DNA of 64,000 nt from Mesorhizobium sp. Its GTDB lineage: Bacteria > Pseudomonadota > Alphaproteobacteria > Rhizobiales > Rhizobiaceae. Below, piece by piece: positions 54,963-63,946 of the stretch. The notes beneath the pieces were generated by a model. It ran no database searches, had not been told where the DNA came from, and saw only the letters and a program-made list of their open reading frames with translations. The stretch spans positions 158,036-222,035 of the forward strand of contig SAQG01000003.1 in assembly GCA_004020315.1 (NCBI GenBank), in the 5' to 3' direction. The translations under genes and the position numbers were made by a program. Position 1 is the first letter of the stretch. Every line of letters starts with the position of its first letter.

Positions 54963-55802
54963 CTATTCGGCGGCAGCAAGGCGAGCCGCACGCACGCCTT
55001 GCGAAAGCCCGCTGACCAGCGTGGCGACCGCCTCGGCCGGGTCGGCGGTCTTTTCGCCCTTCGGCCCCAGAACATTGGCGACCGCGTTGACGATCGCGGT
55101 GCCGACGACGACGCCGTCGGCCGACGCTCCGATGATGCGTGCCTGCTCAGCGGTCTTGACGCCGAAGCCGACGCAGACCGGCAGGTCGGTATGGCCCTTG
55201 ATGCGCGTGACTGCCGCCGCCACCTTGCCGGTGTCGGCAAGTGCTGAGCCGGTGATGCCGGTCATCGACACGTAGTAGACGAAGCCGGAGGTGTTCTGCA
55301 GCACTTTGGGCAGGCGCTTGTCGTCGGTGGTCGGCGTCGCCAGCCGGATGAAATTGATGCCGGCCTTCAGCGCCGGAATGCACAATTCCTCATCCATTTC
55401 CGGCGGCAGGTCGACGACGATCAGCCCGTCGATGCCGCTGGCCAGCGCATCCCTGAGGAAGCGGTCGACGCCGTGAATGTAGATCGGATTGTAGTAGCCC
55501 ATCAAAACGATCGGCGTTTCATTGTCGCCAGCGCGGAATTCCGACGCCATCTTCAGCGTCTTGACCAGCGTCTGGCCGCCTTTCAGCGCACGCAGGCCGG
55601 CCGCCTGGATCGCCGGGCCGTCGGCCATCGGATCGGAAAACGGCATACCCATTTCGATGATGTCGGCGCCCGCCTTGGGCAGCGCCTTCATGATCGACAA
55701 AGCGGTGTCGTAATCCGGGTCGCCGCTCATGAAATAGGTGACAAGCGCCGGGCGGCCTTCGGCTTTCAACTTGGCCATGCGGCGATCGATGCGGGTGGTC
55801 AT
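54963..55802 (-). CDS. trpA: Tryptophan synthase alpha subunit
   Basis: TrpA cleaves indole-3-glycerol phosphate to indole. The 279-residue barrel has catalytic Glu in [15 protein letters not shown] near residue 50 and catalytic Asp in [10 protein letters not shown] near residue 130. GFGVKTAEQ binds phosphate. It starts 2 nt after the trpB stop, so the two are translationally coupled and form the alpha2-beta2 complex. Confidence 0.97.
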   Translation of the reverse strand: MTTRIDRRMAKLKAEGRPALVTYFMSGDPDYDTALSIMKALPKAGADIIEMGMPFSDPMADGPAIQAAGLRALKGGQTLVKTLKMASEFRAGDNETPIVLMGYYNPIYIHGVDRFLRDALASGIDGLIVVDLPPEMDEELCIPALKAGINFIRLATPTTDDKRLPKVLQNTSGFVYYVSMTGITGSALADTGKVAAAVTRIKGHTDLPVCVGFGVKTAEQARIIGASADGVVVGTAIVNAVANVLGPKGEKTADPAEAVATLVSGLSQGVRAARLAAAE

Positions 55803-55804
55803 GA

Positions 55805-57055
55805 TCAGATCTCCATGCCCAGCATATTGGCCACCGTATGCACGTCCTTGTCGCCGCGGCCGGACAAATTGACGATGACGATCTGGTCCTTGTCCATGGC
55901 AGGTACGATCTTCACCGCATGCGCGATGGCATGGGCGGATTCGAGCGCCGGAATGATGCCTTCGACGCGCGTTGTCAGCTGGAACGCCTCCAGCGCCTCG
56001 TCGTCGAGGATGGGCACATAGTCGACGCGGCCACTGTCGCGCAGCCAGGAATGCTCCGGCCCGACGCCCGGATAATCAAGGCCGGCCGAGATCGAATGCC
56101 CGTCCATGATCTGCCCGTCGGCGTTCTGCAGGAGATAGGTGCGGTTGCCGTGCAGCACGCCGGGGGCTCCGGCACTCATCGAGGCGCAATGCTCGATGCC
56201 GTCGAGCCCACGGCCGCCGGCCTCGATGCCGATGATGCGGACCTCTTTGTCGTCGAGGAAGGGATGGAACAGGCCGATGGCGTTCGAGCCGCCGCCGACG
56301 GCTGCGATGATCGTGTCCGGCAGCCGGCCTTCCTGCTCGAGGATCTGCGCGCGGGCCTCCGTGCCGATCACCGACTGGAAGTCGCGCACCAGCTCCGGAT
56401 AGGGGTGCGGGCCGGCGGCGGTGCCGATCAGGTAATAAGTGTCCTCGACATTGGTCACCCAATCGCGAAGAGCTTCGTTCATCGCGTCCTTGAGCGTGCC
56501 GTGACCAGCGGTCACCGGCCGCACCTCGGCGCCGAGCAGCTTCATCCGGAAGACGTTCGGGCTTTGCCGGGCAACGTCGGTGGCGCCCATATAGACGACA
56601 CACGGAAACCCGAAACGCGCCGCCACCGTGGCCGACGCCACGCCATGCTGGCCGGCGCCGGTCTCGGCGATGATACGCTTCTTGCCCATGCGCTTGGCCA
56701 GCAGGATCTGGCCGAGGCAGTTGTTGATCTTGTGCGAGCCGGTGTGGTTCAAATCCTCGCGCTTGAAATAGACTTTCGCGCCGCCCCCGAGGCCCTTCGC
56801 CGAGGAAACCTCACGAAGATGCCGGGTTAGGCCTTCGGCGAAATAGAGCTTCGACGGCCGCCCGGCATAATGGGTCGAAAGGTCAGTCAGTTCAGCCTTG
56901 AAGTCCGGATCGTCCTTGACCTCGTTCCAGTGCCGTTCCAGGTCGAGGATCAGCGGCATCAGCGTTTCGGCAACGAAACGACCGCCGAAGATGCCGAACA
57001 TGCCCTGCTCGTCGGGCCCGGTGCGGAAGGAATTGGGTGTCGCCGGCTTGTTCAT
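55805..57055 (-). CDS. trpB: Tryptophan synthase beta subunit
   Basis: This PLP enzyme condenses indole with serine. It has 416 residues. The PLP-Lys is in [13 protein letters not shown] near residue 107, GAGQHGVA follows, and the phosphate loop is GGGSNAIG. It follows trpF by 33 nt and precedes trpA by 2 nt. Confidence 0.98.
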   Translation of the reverse strand: MNKPATPNSFRTGPDEQGMFGIFGGRFVAETLMPLILDLERHWNEVKDDPDFKAELTDLSTHYAGRPSKLYFAEGLTRHLREVSSAKGLGGGAKVYFKREDLNHTGSHKINNCLGQILLAKRMGKKRIIAETGAGQHGVASATVAARFGFPCVVYMGATDVARQSPNVFRMKLLGAEVRPVTAGHGTLKDAMNEALRDWVTNVEDTYYLIGTAAGPHPYPELVRDFQSVIGTEARAQILEQEGRLPDTIIAAVGGGSNAIGLFHPFLDDKEVRIIGIEAGGRGLDGIEHCASMSAGAPGVLHGNRTYLLQNADGQIMDGHSISAGLDYPGVGPEHSWLRDSGRVDYVPILDDEALEAFQLTTRVEGIIPALESAHAIAHAVKIVPAMDKDQIVIVNLSGRGDKDVHTVANMLGMEI

Positions 57056-57088
57056 CGCCGATCTCCTAGTCTGTGGTTTGAAGCACGG

Positions 57089-57748
57089 TCAGGCGGCGCG
57101 GTTATCGCGTGCTGCCCTGACGGCCTGGAAAAACTGTTCGATCAGCGCCGGATCCTTGACACCCGGCGCGCTTTCCACGCCTGAGGAAATGTCTAGTCCG
57201 GGCGGGTTGGCAAGCCGAAGGGCATCGCCGATATTGGCGGCGTTGAGCCCACCGGAAAGCATGTAATCGACGCCTGCGTCAAGGCCACCCAGAACGCGCC
57301 AGTCGAAGGCAATACCGTTGCCGCCCGGCAGTTCCGAACCCTTCGGCGGCTTGGCGTCGAACAGGAAACGGTCGGCTATGCCGACGAAGGGTCTTGTCCG
57401 CTCCAGGTCGGCAGCCTCGCTGACGGGCAGCGCCTTCATCACCGGCAGGCCATAGCGGGCCTTGAGCTGCGCCACCCGTTCGGGCGTTTCCGAACCATGC
57501 AGCTGCAGCATGTCGGGCTGCATTTTTTCAACGATTTCATCCAGAAACGAGTCGCCAGCGTCGACCGTCACGGCAACCGCCTTGGCCTTGCCGATTGCCG
57601 CTTTACGCAAGCGGCCGGCTTCCGCCGGCTCGACATAGCGCGGGCTTTTGGCGAAGAAAATAAAGCCGACATGACTGGCGCCGCCGGCCAATGCCGCGGC
57701 CAACGCCTTGTCGGTCTTCAATCCGCATATCTTGATGTCGAGCGCCAT
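57089..57748 (-). CDS. trpF: Phosphoribosylanthranilate isomerase
   Basis: TrpF isomerises PRA to CdRP in tryptophan synthesis. The 219-residue barrel has catalytic Cys in DIKICGLK (residue ~8), GFIFFAKSPRYV, DMLQLHGSETPE and catalytic Asp in FLFDAKPP, with the phosphate loop LSGGLNAANI. The ATG at 57748 matches the family N-terminus. Longer in-frame starts up to 58057 overlap the divergent small gene. It is the first gene of trpFBA. Confidence 0.96.
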   Translation of the reverse strand: MALDIKICGLKTDKALAAALAGGASHVGFIFFAKSPRYVEPAEAGRLRKAAIGKAKAVAVTVDAGDSFLDEIVEKMQPDMLQLHGSETPERVAQLKARYGLPVMKALPVSEAADLERTRPFVGIADRFLFDAKPPKGSELPGGNGIAFDWRVLGGLDAGVDYMLSGGLNAANIGDALRLANPPGLDISSGVESAPGVKDPALIEQFFQAVRAARDNRAA

Positions 57749-57838
57749 GGCGCGGGATTGGCACGAAACGGCAAAAGAGTCGAGAAAAAGCATCCTGTTT
57801 GCCACCGGCGCGCAACGCACTACCTTCCTTAGACAAGA

Positions 57839-57853
57839 GAGCGCAACGCGCTC
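57839..57853. promoter_or_regulatory. Short palindrome in the trpF / small-protein divergent gap
   Basis: GAGCGC-AAC-GCGCTC is a 15-bp perfect dyad in the 141-bp divergent promoter region. No known operator is recognised. Confidence 0.25.
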
Positions 57854-57889
57854 CCTTACTTCAGATAGTACAGGCGGGAGCAAACAAGC

Positions 57890-58108
57890 ATGGCAGACGA
57901 AACCGTCGCCCAACTCAGGCAAAAGATCGCGCAGGCCCGCGAGGTCATCGCTCATCTGATGGACAAGGCCGCCTTCAACGGCGCCGAGGCACACCGCGCG
58001 CTCGACTATTTCAGCAACGACGCCTTCAAGAAGGACTTCTTGCCATGGCCGCGCCATACTGACGAGGGGTTGCGGCCTGAAGAGCTCAACGCTGCCAACG
58101 ACGATTGA
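57890..58108 (+). CDS. Small conserved hypothetical protein (72 aa)
   Basis: A GGGAG site precedes the ATG, and the composition is helical and charged (VAQLRQKIAQAREVIAHLMDK), with an acidic tail (PEELNAANDD). There is no membrane segment or signal peptide. It is divergent from trpF and ends 9 nt before the stop of the convergent YgjP-type gene. It is not assigned to a family with confidence, and the function is unknown. Confidence 0.65.
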   Translation: MADETVAQLRQKIAQAREVIAHLMDKAAFNGAEAHRALDYFSNDAFKKDFLPWPRHTDEGLRPEELNAANDD

Positions 58109-58117
58109 TCGGGCGAC

Positions 58118-58876
58118 CTACTCGAACATGATCGCTTGCAGCGCGCCGCCATTGCGCTTGAGCCAGTCCTTGCAGCGCTCGGTGTCCGGGCAGAGCTGCT
58201 CGCATAATTTCCAGAATTTCGGGCCGTGGTTCATCTCCTTGAGATGCGCCACCTCATGCGCAACGAGGTAGTTTATGACCGGTCGCGGCGCCATCATGAT
58301 GCGCCAGGAGAAGGACAGGTTGCCGTCCGAGGTGCACGACCCCCAGCGGCTCGATGTATCCTTGAAGCGGATTGCCTTGGCGCGCTTGCCGACCGCCCCG
58401 GTATGCTTGACCACCAGCGCCTCGATCTCGCGCTTGGCCTCGCGCTTGAGGAAATCGGCAATGCGGCGCGGCAGGTGCACGCGATCGCCATGCACGATCA
58501 TCAGCGGACCGCGCTCGTCGCGCGACAGCGTGACGGTCCCGCGTTTCGAAGGCTCATGAACGATGCGATGCGGCACGCCGCGCACCGGAATCTTGATGCC
58601 GGGCCGCACCTGCGGCCGGTTGGGCACCTTGGCCAGCCGCTGCTCCAGCCAGTCCTGATGGCGGTCGAGGAATTTTTCCACCTCGCCCCGCCGCAAACCC
58701 GGCGGCACGGTGATGCGCAGGCCACGGCCGCCGGAATCGATGCGCAGCGTCAGGCGCCGTGCCCGGTCGCTCTCGACGATCTTGAGCGGCAGCGTGCGGC
58801 CGGCAACGCAATGCTCCCGCTCCACGACGGGGGCGGACCTGGGTTTGGTCAGGTTGCGGAAGAAGCCGAATGACAT
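58118..58876 (-). CDS. YgjP/SprT-type metal-dependent hydrolase (M48-like)
   Basis: The 252-residue protein has a DUF45/YgjP domain. The zinc motif HEVAH lies in YLVAHEVAHLKEMNHGPKFW near residue 205, with a third ligand in NHGPKFW. SSRWGSC precedes the zinc site, as is typical of this family. The N-terminal part has SDRARRLTLRIDSGGRGLRITVPPG. It is presumably an intracellular zinc peptidase of unknown target. Confidence 0.87.
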   Translation of the reverse strand: MSFGFFRNLTKPRSAPVVEREHCVAGRTLPLKIVESDRARRLTLRIDSGGRGLRITVPPGLRRGEVEKFLDRHQDWLEQRLAKVPNRPQVRPGIKIPVRGVPHRIVHEPSKRGTVTLSRDERGPLMIVHGDRVHLPRRIADFLKREAKREIEALVVKHTGAVGKRAKAIRFKDTSSRWGSCTSDGNLSFSWRIMMAPRPVINYLVAHEVAHLKEMNHGPKFWKLCEQLCPDTERCKDWLKRNGGALQAIMFE

Positions 58877-58904
58877 GGCGGGACGATACGTGATTCGAGG
58901 AAAA

Positions 58905-58949
58905 CGAATAGAACAAAAAAGAAACGGCGCCGCTGACGCGACGCCGTTT
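58905..58949 (-). terminator. Intrinsic terminator after the DUF2852 gene
   Basis: AAACGGCG / CGCCGTTT form a stem with a 12-nt GC-rich loop. On the minus strand it is followed by TTTCTTTTTTG, just after the DUF2852 stop. Confidence 0.8.
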
Positions 58950-58973
58950 TAATTATTTATCGGGGCAAGTGCC

Positions 58974-59471
58974 TTACTCGTCCAGTAGGCCCGGCGTCGA
59001 TTTGCCACCGCCAGTCCCCGTCGAGCCGGTCGATCCGCCGGTTGTGGGGCCGCCGGTTGTTGGCGATGTCGACTTGTTGCGGTTCGCCATGAAGCGGTCG
59101 AACTCTTCCTGGTCCTTGGCGCGACGCAATTCCCTGGCATATTCGTCGAACTCGCTCAGCATCTCGTCGAGCTTGCGGCGCTCTTCATTGAGCCGCTCGA
59201 GTTCCTTTTCGCGCCAGTCGTCGAAAGCGACGTTGCCGGTGCGGGCGGAGCCGTGGCCCCAGCGCGCCGCCTTGTCGGAACCGCGGCGGCAGCCGGCAAA
59301 GATGCCGTCGGTCGCGCGGTTGACGTCGCGCTTGAAGCCCTCAAGCCGGTCGCCCCAGATGATGTAGGCGAGCATGGCGAGGCCGAGCGGCCAGAACACC
59401 ATGAATCCGATCACCATCAGAGCGATGGTCGCCGGCGTCCAGGCCGGACGGATCAATGCAGATGTGTTCAT
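58974..59471 (-). CDS. DUF2852 membrane protein
   Basis: The protein has 165 residues. An N-terminal hydrophobic stretch (residues ~10-40, PATIALMVIGFMVFWPLGLAMLAYIIW) is followed by a charged helical region (EKELERLNEERRKLDEMLSEFDEYARELRRAKDQEEFDRFM) with coiled-coil character. A Gly/Thr/Ser/Pro-rich tail (TGGPTTGGSTGSTGTGGG) ends the protein. It matches the alphaproteobacterial DUF2852 layout. The function is unknown. Confidence 0.85.
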   Translation of the reverse strand: MNTSALIRPAWTPATIALMVIGFMVFWPLGLAMLAYIIWGDRLEGFKRDVNRATDGIFAGCRRGSDKAARWGHGSARTGNVAFDDWREKELERLNEERRKLDEMLSEFDEYARELRRAKDQEEFDRFMANRNKSTSPTTGGPTTGGSTGSTGTGGGKSTPGLLDE

Positions 59472-59588
59472 TTTCTCCCAATCCTTCAGTTGGAGACAGC
59501 CAATCTCGGCTGCGTGGAATCGAAATGGGATGGGAAAAACGGCGATTCAAGACAGTGTCGGCCAAAACCGGACAAGCGATTGAAATGC

Positions 59589-60730
59589 TTATCGCTTTTT
59601 GAACGTTTCAAGGAAAAGAACGACCAGGCCCGCAATCAGGCCCCAGAACGCCGCGCCGACGCCGAACAGCGTCAGCCCCGAAGCGGTGACGGCAAAGGTG
59701 ACGGTTGCGGCCATGCGTTCGCCGTCTTCCTTCAAGGCGATCGACAGCGCGTTGGCGAGCGGCGCCATCAGCGCTAGTCCGGCAACCAGCACGATCAGGC
59801 TCTGCGGCAGCACAGCGAAGATCGCTACCAGCGAGGCGCCGAAAATGGCGAAGACGAGATAGGCAAGCGCATAGAAAGGGCGGTCTTCCAGCGCTCGTCC
59901 GGATCGGGATGCACGTCGGGGCCGGTGCAGATCGCCGCCGAGATCGCTGCCAGGTTGGTGGTCGAGGCCCCGAATGGCGCCGACAGCAGCGAAAGCAGGC
60001 CGGTGACGCCGATCAGCGGGCCGGGTTCCGGGTGATAGCCCGCGGCCCTCAGCACGGCCAGGCCGGACAGATTCTGCGAGGCCATGGTGACGAGATAAAG
60101 CGGCAGCGCCAGGCCGATTATCGCCGTGACGGTGAACTGCGGCACAATCAGCGTCAATGTCGAAAGTTCCGGGGTCGGCAGGCCGCCGACCCGGCCGGTG
60201 AGGAAGGCGGCAGCGCCGCCGCCGATCAGCACCGCCAGCACCGAGAGCGCCGGATTGAACAAGCGGATGACAAAGAAGGCGGCGATCAGCGGCAGGATCA
60301 GCCACGGGTCGACGGGAATGGCCTTCACCGCATTGACGGCGAAGGTGACGACGATGCCGGCCAGCATCCCCGACGCGACCGAGGCCGGTATCCTGGCGAT
60401 CAGCTTGGTCAAAGGCCTGAACAGGCCGGTGGCAATCAGCAAAATCCCGGCCACGATGAAGGCGCCGACGGCCTCGCCGATCGAAAAGCCGCTCGATGCC
60501 GCGATCAGCGCCACCCCTGGCGTCGACCATGCGGCGATGATCGGCATCCTGGTGCGCCATGACAGCCACAGGCTCTCGATCGCCATGGCGAGGCAGATCG
60601 CCGTCACCCAGCTCGCGGTCTGGACCTGCGTCGCGCCCACCGCGGCAGCGGCGGCGATGACGATGGCCAGCGTGCCGCCGAAGCCGACAATCGCTGCGAC
60701 GAAGGCGGATACCGGAATGGAAATGCGCAT
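59589..60730 (-). pseudogene. benE: Benzoate/H+ symporter BenE family, frameshifted
   Basis: The N-terminal ~285 residues from the ATG at 60730 are typical BenE: about nine hydrophobic segments, GMLAGIVVTFAVNAVKAIP, and APFGASTTNLAAISAAICTG. After DPDERWKTAL the frame runs into a premature stop at 59825. The rest of the family (FYALAYLVFAIFGASLVAIF... to LFLETFKKR, stop at 59589) continues in another frame. One missing base near the AAA/GGG run at 59875-59880 explains it. It may be a true pseudogene or an assembly error. It starts 4 nt after the alpha/beta hydrolase stop. Confidence 0.85.
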
Positions 60731-60734
60731 GTCC

Positions 60735-61505
60735 CTAGCCTGCCTGCCGCACCATGGCGTCGACCGCCCGCACCAGCATGTCGAGATCCTGAGGCCGCGA
60801 CAGGCGGTGGTCTCCGTCGGGGATCAGCGACAGGGTGACGTCGTCGGCCGGCAGCAGGCCAACCAATTTCAGCGCATGGCTCGGCGGCACGTCGGCATCG
60901 GCCAGCCCCTGCAATATATGGACAGGGCAATGGGTGTCGATCGGCCCAGTCATCACCCGGTTGTTGCGGCCGTCCTCGATCAGCGCTCGGGTGTAGATGT
61001 AAGGCTCGGCCGAGTAATCCGACGGCTCCTCGAAAAAACCCTTTTTGGCAAGGTCGCGCTTCTGCGCTTTGGTCAGCGCCGGCTCGACCAGCTCTGCGGT
61101 GAAATCCGGCGCCGGCGCCAGAAGCACCAGGCCGGCGATGCGGTCTTCGCCTGATTTGTCTTGGCGCAGTTCCTGGACCATGCGCAGCGCGATCCATGCG
61201 CCCATCGACGAGCCGACCAGGATTTGCCTGCCTTGCGTGAAATGGCGGAAGACAGCGAGGCTTTGCGAAAGCCAGTTCGAGATGGTGCCGTCGGCAAAGT
61301 CGCCGCCCGATTCGCCATGACCGGAATAATCATGGCGCAGGAAAGCCCGGCCTTGCCCGCTCGCCCATTCCGACAGCTTCTCGGCTTTGGTGCCCAGCAT
61401 GTCCGACTTGTAGCCGCCGAGCCAGACAATGCCTGGCGCGGCACCTGCAGCGCGCCTGACAGCGATGCTGGTTCCGTCGACGTCGAGAAAAACCGGTGCG
61501 GTCAT
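60735..61505 (-). CDS. Alpha/beta hydrolase
   Basis: The 256-residue hydrolase has nucleophile Ser in LVGSSMGAWIAL near residue 98, acid Asp in LADADVPP, and His in PDGDHRLSRP near residue 236. The oxyanion loop region is HDYSGHGES. It is similar to the PGAP1/palmitoyl-protein-thioesterase-like (ABHD10-type) hydrolases found in Rhizobiales. The substrate is unknown. It is upstream of benE on the same strand and divergent from infC. Confidence 0.83.
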   Translation of the reverse strand: MTAPVFLDVDGTSIAVRRAAGAAPGIVWLGGYKSDMLGTKAEKLSEWASGQGRAFLRHDYSGHGESGGDFADGTISNWLSQSLAVFRHFTQGRQILVGSSMGAWIALRMVQELRQDKSGEDRIAGLVLLAPAPDFTAELVEPALTKAQKRDLAKKGFFEEPSDYSAEPYIYTRALIEDGRNNRVMTGPIDTHCPVHILQGLADADVPPSHALKLVGLLPADDVTLSLIPDGDHRLSRPQDLDMLVRAVDAMVRQAG

Positions 61506-61628
61506 GGCTCACTCCTCACGCAGGTCTTTTGACACAGCTGGCGGTTTAACGAAAAGTGCTCGGCAACTTTCTTCGTTTGGTGCAGGCTGAAGTCAGGGAA
61601 CAGGTGATTTCCTGTGAACGCTGTGCTA

Positions 61629-61657
61629 TTGACTCCGGCCGCGCGCTCACCACATTG
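61629..61657 (+). promoter_or_regulatory. Possible infC promoter
   Basis: TTGACT (61629-61634) with a 17-nt spacer and ACATTG (61652-61657) lies ~60 nt before the infC start. The -35 is good and the -10 weak. Confidence 0.35.
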
Positions 61658-61715
61658 GCGCGTTCGCAATCCGAATTGAAAACCCTGAACGAAACGGCTC
61701 AAGGAGACCACGACC

Positions 61716-62252
61716 ATTCGCAGACCTTTCAAAGCAACGGCGCCCACCAAGGAGGGCCCGCGCTCCAACCGTGACATCCGGGTTCCCCGGGTCCAGCTTA
61801 TCGACGCCGAAGGCCACAACCATGGCGATGTCTCCATCAACGACGCATTGCTGCTCGCCGAAGAGGCTGGGCTCGATCTGGTCGAGATATCGCCCAACGC
61901 AGTGCCGCCCGTCGTAAAAATTCTCGATCTCGGCAAGCTGAAATACGCCAACCAGAAGAAGGCGGCCGAGGCGCGCAAGAACCAGAAGGTGATCGAGATC
62001 AAGGAGATCAAGATGCGCCCGAACATCGACAGCCATGATTACGAGACCAAGATGAAAGCGGTCCGGCGGTTTTTCGAGGAAGGTGACAAGGTCAAGCTGA
62101 CATTGCGCTTTCGCGGCCGCGAGATGGCGCATATGGAACTCGGCATGCAGCTTCTGAACAAGGTTCGCGAGGAAGTGGCACCCATCGCCAAGGTGGAAGC
62201 CGAACCGAAGCTCGAAGGTCGCCAGATGATGATGGTGCTGGCGCCCCGCTAA
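61716..62252 (+). CDS. infC: Translation initiation factor IF-3, ATT start codon
   Basis: IF3 prevents 30S/50S association and proofreads start codons. Reading from ATT at 61716 gives 178 residues, the usual rhizobial size. It starts (M)[13 protein letters not shown] and runs through [11 protein letters not shown]...[23 protein letters not shown], with the C-terminal domain [23 protein letters not shown] lies 9 nt upstream of the ATT, and no ATG or GTG in frame gives a complete N-domain. The rare AUU start is the known basis of IF3 autoregulation in E. coli. Confidence 0.93.
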   Translation: MRRPFKATAPTKEGPRSNRDIRVPRVQLIDAEGHNHGDVSINDALLLAEEAGLDLVEISPNAVPPVVKILDLGKLKYANQKKAAEARKNQKVIEIKEIKMRPNIDSHDYETKMKAVRRFFEEGDKVKLTLRFRGREMAHMELGMQLLNKVREEVAPIAKVEAEPKLEGRQMMMVLAPR

Positions 62253-62268
62253 AGCGATCCCCTCAAAG

Positions 62269-62297
62269 CAAAGGCCGCTTCGGCGGCCTTTTGTTTT
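62269..62297 (+). terminator. Intrinsic terminator after infC
   Basis: AAGGCCGC-TTCG-GCGGCCTT, followed by TTGTTTTG, gives an 8-bp stem with a stable UUCG loop, 18 nt past the stop. Confidence 0.9.
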
Positions 62298-62378
62298 GTT
62301 TTTCTTCGCCATGATTTCTCCGCAAGTTGCATCGACAAGGATTCTGGTTGCCGGTCCTCGCGGCGAAAGGATTGTCCC

Positions 62379-63023
62379 ATGGCCGCTGCGGCACGTTCTC
62401 CGAGTGAAAAGTCGTTCGACGAAATGGGCCGCTATCAGCGGCGCCGGCGCGTCCTGCTGGCGCTGCTGATCGGTGCTTTTTGCGCTTTGCTGATCTTCGG
62501 CGGCTCCACGCACGATGAACTAGGCCACGAACGCATAGAGGGGCAGTACGGGGTCGCCCTGATACTGATCGGGATCGGCGGCCGGCTCTGGTCGATCCTC
62601 TATATCGGTGGCCGCAAGTCGGCCGAAGTGGTTGCTACCGGCCCATATTCGGTGATGCGCAACCCGCTGTATTTCTTCTCCACCGTAGCGGCCGCCGGCA
62701 TCGGCGCCCAGACCGGCAGCGTGATCGTCTCGGTGGCGTCGGCGGTTTTGTGCGCGGCCGCGTTCTACATCGTCACGCTGCGCGAGGAACGGCATTTGAC
62801 GACTGTGCTCGGGGCACCGTACAAGGACTACATCGCACGGGTGCCGCGGTTTTTTCCCAATCCCCGGCTTTATCGCGACCCGCCCGAGGTCACCTTCACA
62901 CCGCGCATCTTCAATCACACGCTGCGCGACGGCTTGATGTTCCTGGCTTCCATACCGTTTTTCGAACTCATCGAGTCCGGACAGGAAAGCGGTGTAATTC
63001 CCGTCCTCTTCTGGCTGTATTGA
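62379..63023 (+). CDS. Isoprenylcysteine carboxyl methyltransferase-like membrane protein (copy 1)
   Basis: The 214-residue membrane protein has hydrophobic segments near residues 25-45, 60-72, 95-118 and 190-205. The ICMT/PEMT-like motif GPYSVMRNPLYFFS and the following REERHLTTVLGAPYKDYIARVPRFFPN form the SAM-binding region of the family. The methyl acceptor is unknown, but bacterial members modify lipids or small isoprenoids. It is a paralogue of the next gene. The ATG at 62379 lies after the infC terminator. Confidence 0.82.
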   Translation: MAAAARSPSEKSFDEMGRYQRRRRVLLALLIGAFCALLIFGGSTHDELGHERIEGQYGVALILIGIGGRLWSILYIGGRKSAEVVATGPYSVMRNPLYFFSTVAAAGIGAQTGSVIVSVASAVLCAAAFYIVTLREERHLTTVLGAPYKDYIARVPRFFPNPRLYRDPPEVTFTPRIFNHTLRDGLMFLASIPFFELIESGQESGVIPVLFWLY

Positions 63024-63263
63024 GCTGCGGATAGGCAGGCAAAGGAGGCGACATACTACCCGCTTTCTCGCCTCTTGTCCTCGCGCGTCGTTGTCCCAAA
63101 CCGCTGCGTACCACGGGTCAAGCCCGTGGACAGGCTTTTGCGCGACATGAATTAAATTCGCCTGAATCATCCTGCAAGGCGTCCCGGCGATCGGCGGGGC
63201 GCCTGTTTTCTTGGCCAGACGCTGCGATCGCTGGCGAAATTCCTCGACGATCGGATTCCCGAC
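63024..63263. other. 240-bp gap with hairpins between tandem paralogues
   Basis: CCACGGG-TCAAG-CCCGTGG (63111-63129) is a perfect 7-bp hairpin. AGGCGTCCC / GGGGCGCCT (63177-63204, one G-T pair) is followed by GTTTTCTT and could terminate the first gene. No ORF or known RNA is recognised. Confidence 0.45.
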
Positions 63264-63935
63264 ATGCTTAATGAAGTTAAATCGGCGCGGGCCGAACGAG
63301 TGCAGGGCGAACAGGCGCAGGCCAAGCATGCGCTGGGCAGATATCAGCACGCGCGCAGGATGGTGCTTGCCGCCCTCGTGGTCGTCATGTTCGCGGCGCT
63401 GCTGTTTGGCCAGTCTGCTTTTCCTCCCGAAAGCGTACCGCACGAAACGATCGAAATGGTCGGCGTCCTGCTGATCTTTCTCGGCATTGTCGGGCGCTTG
63501 TGGTCGACGCTCTATATCGGCGGACGCAAATCCTCCGAGGTGGTTACCGGCGGACCCTATTCGATCACCCGCAATCCGCTCTATGTCTTCTCCTCGATAG
63601 CTGCCGCCGGCGTCGGCGCTCAGATGGGCTCGATCACTGCGGCGATCGGCTTCGCGGTGATTTGCGCCGCGGCCTTTCATGTCGTCATCCTGCGCGAAGA
63701 GAAGTTCCTGAAGGAGGCCCTCGGTACTCCATTCCAGGCCTATATGGCGCGGGTGCCGCGCTTCTTCCCGAAGCTTTCGCTGTATCAGGAAGGCGACACC
63801 GGCAGCTTCAAGCCGCGCCTGCTGCGGACGACGCTGCTGGACGGACTGGTGTTCCTCGTTGCCATGCCGTTTTTCGAATCAATCGACGGCGCCCAACTAT
63901 CGGGCATACTGCCGGTGGTGTTCCGTTTCCCATAG
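63264..63935 (+). CDS. Isoprenylcysteine carboxyl methyltransferase-like membrane protein (copy 2)
   Basis: The 223-residue paralogue of the preceding gene shares GRLWSxLYIGGRKSxEVV, the family motif GGPYSITRNPLYVFS and ARVPRFFP. It also keeps the same C-terminal LRxTLxDGLVFLxxxPFFE segment. It has four or five membrane helices. A longer hydrophilic N-terminus (KSARAERVQGEQAQAKHALG) distinguishes it. The tandem arrangement suggests local duplication and divergence in acceptor specificity. Confidence 0.82.
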   Translation: MLNEVKSARAERVQGEQAQAKHALGRYQHARRMVLAALVVVMFAALLFGQSAFPPESVPHETIEMVGVLLIFLGIVGRLWSTLYIGGRKSSEVVTGGPYSITRNPLYVFSSIAAAGVGAQMGSITAAIGFAVICAAAFHVVILREEKFLKEALGTPFQAYMARVPRFFPKLSLYQEGDTGSFKPRLLRTTLLDGLVFLVAMPFFESIDGAQLSGILPVVFRFP

Positions 63936-63946
63936 GCACAGGGTGT

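Noticed and set aside
57749..58057. Extended trpF start at 58057
   Set aside because: The extra 103 codons lie opposite the small gene at 57890-58108 and lack similarity to TrpF. MALDIKICGLK is the normal N-terminus.
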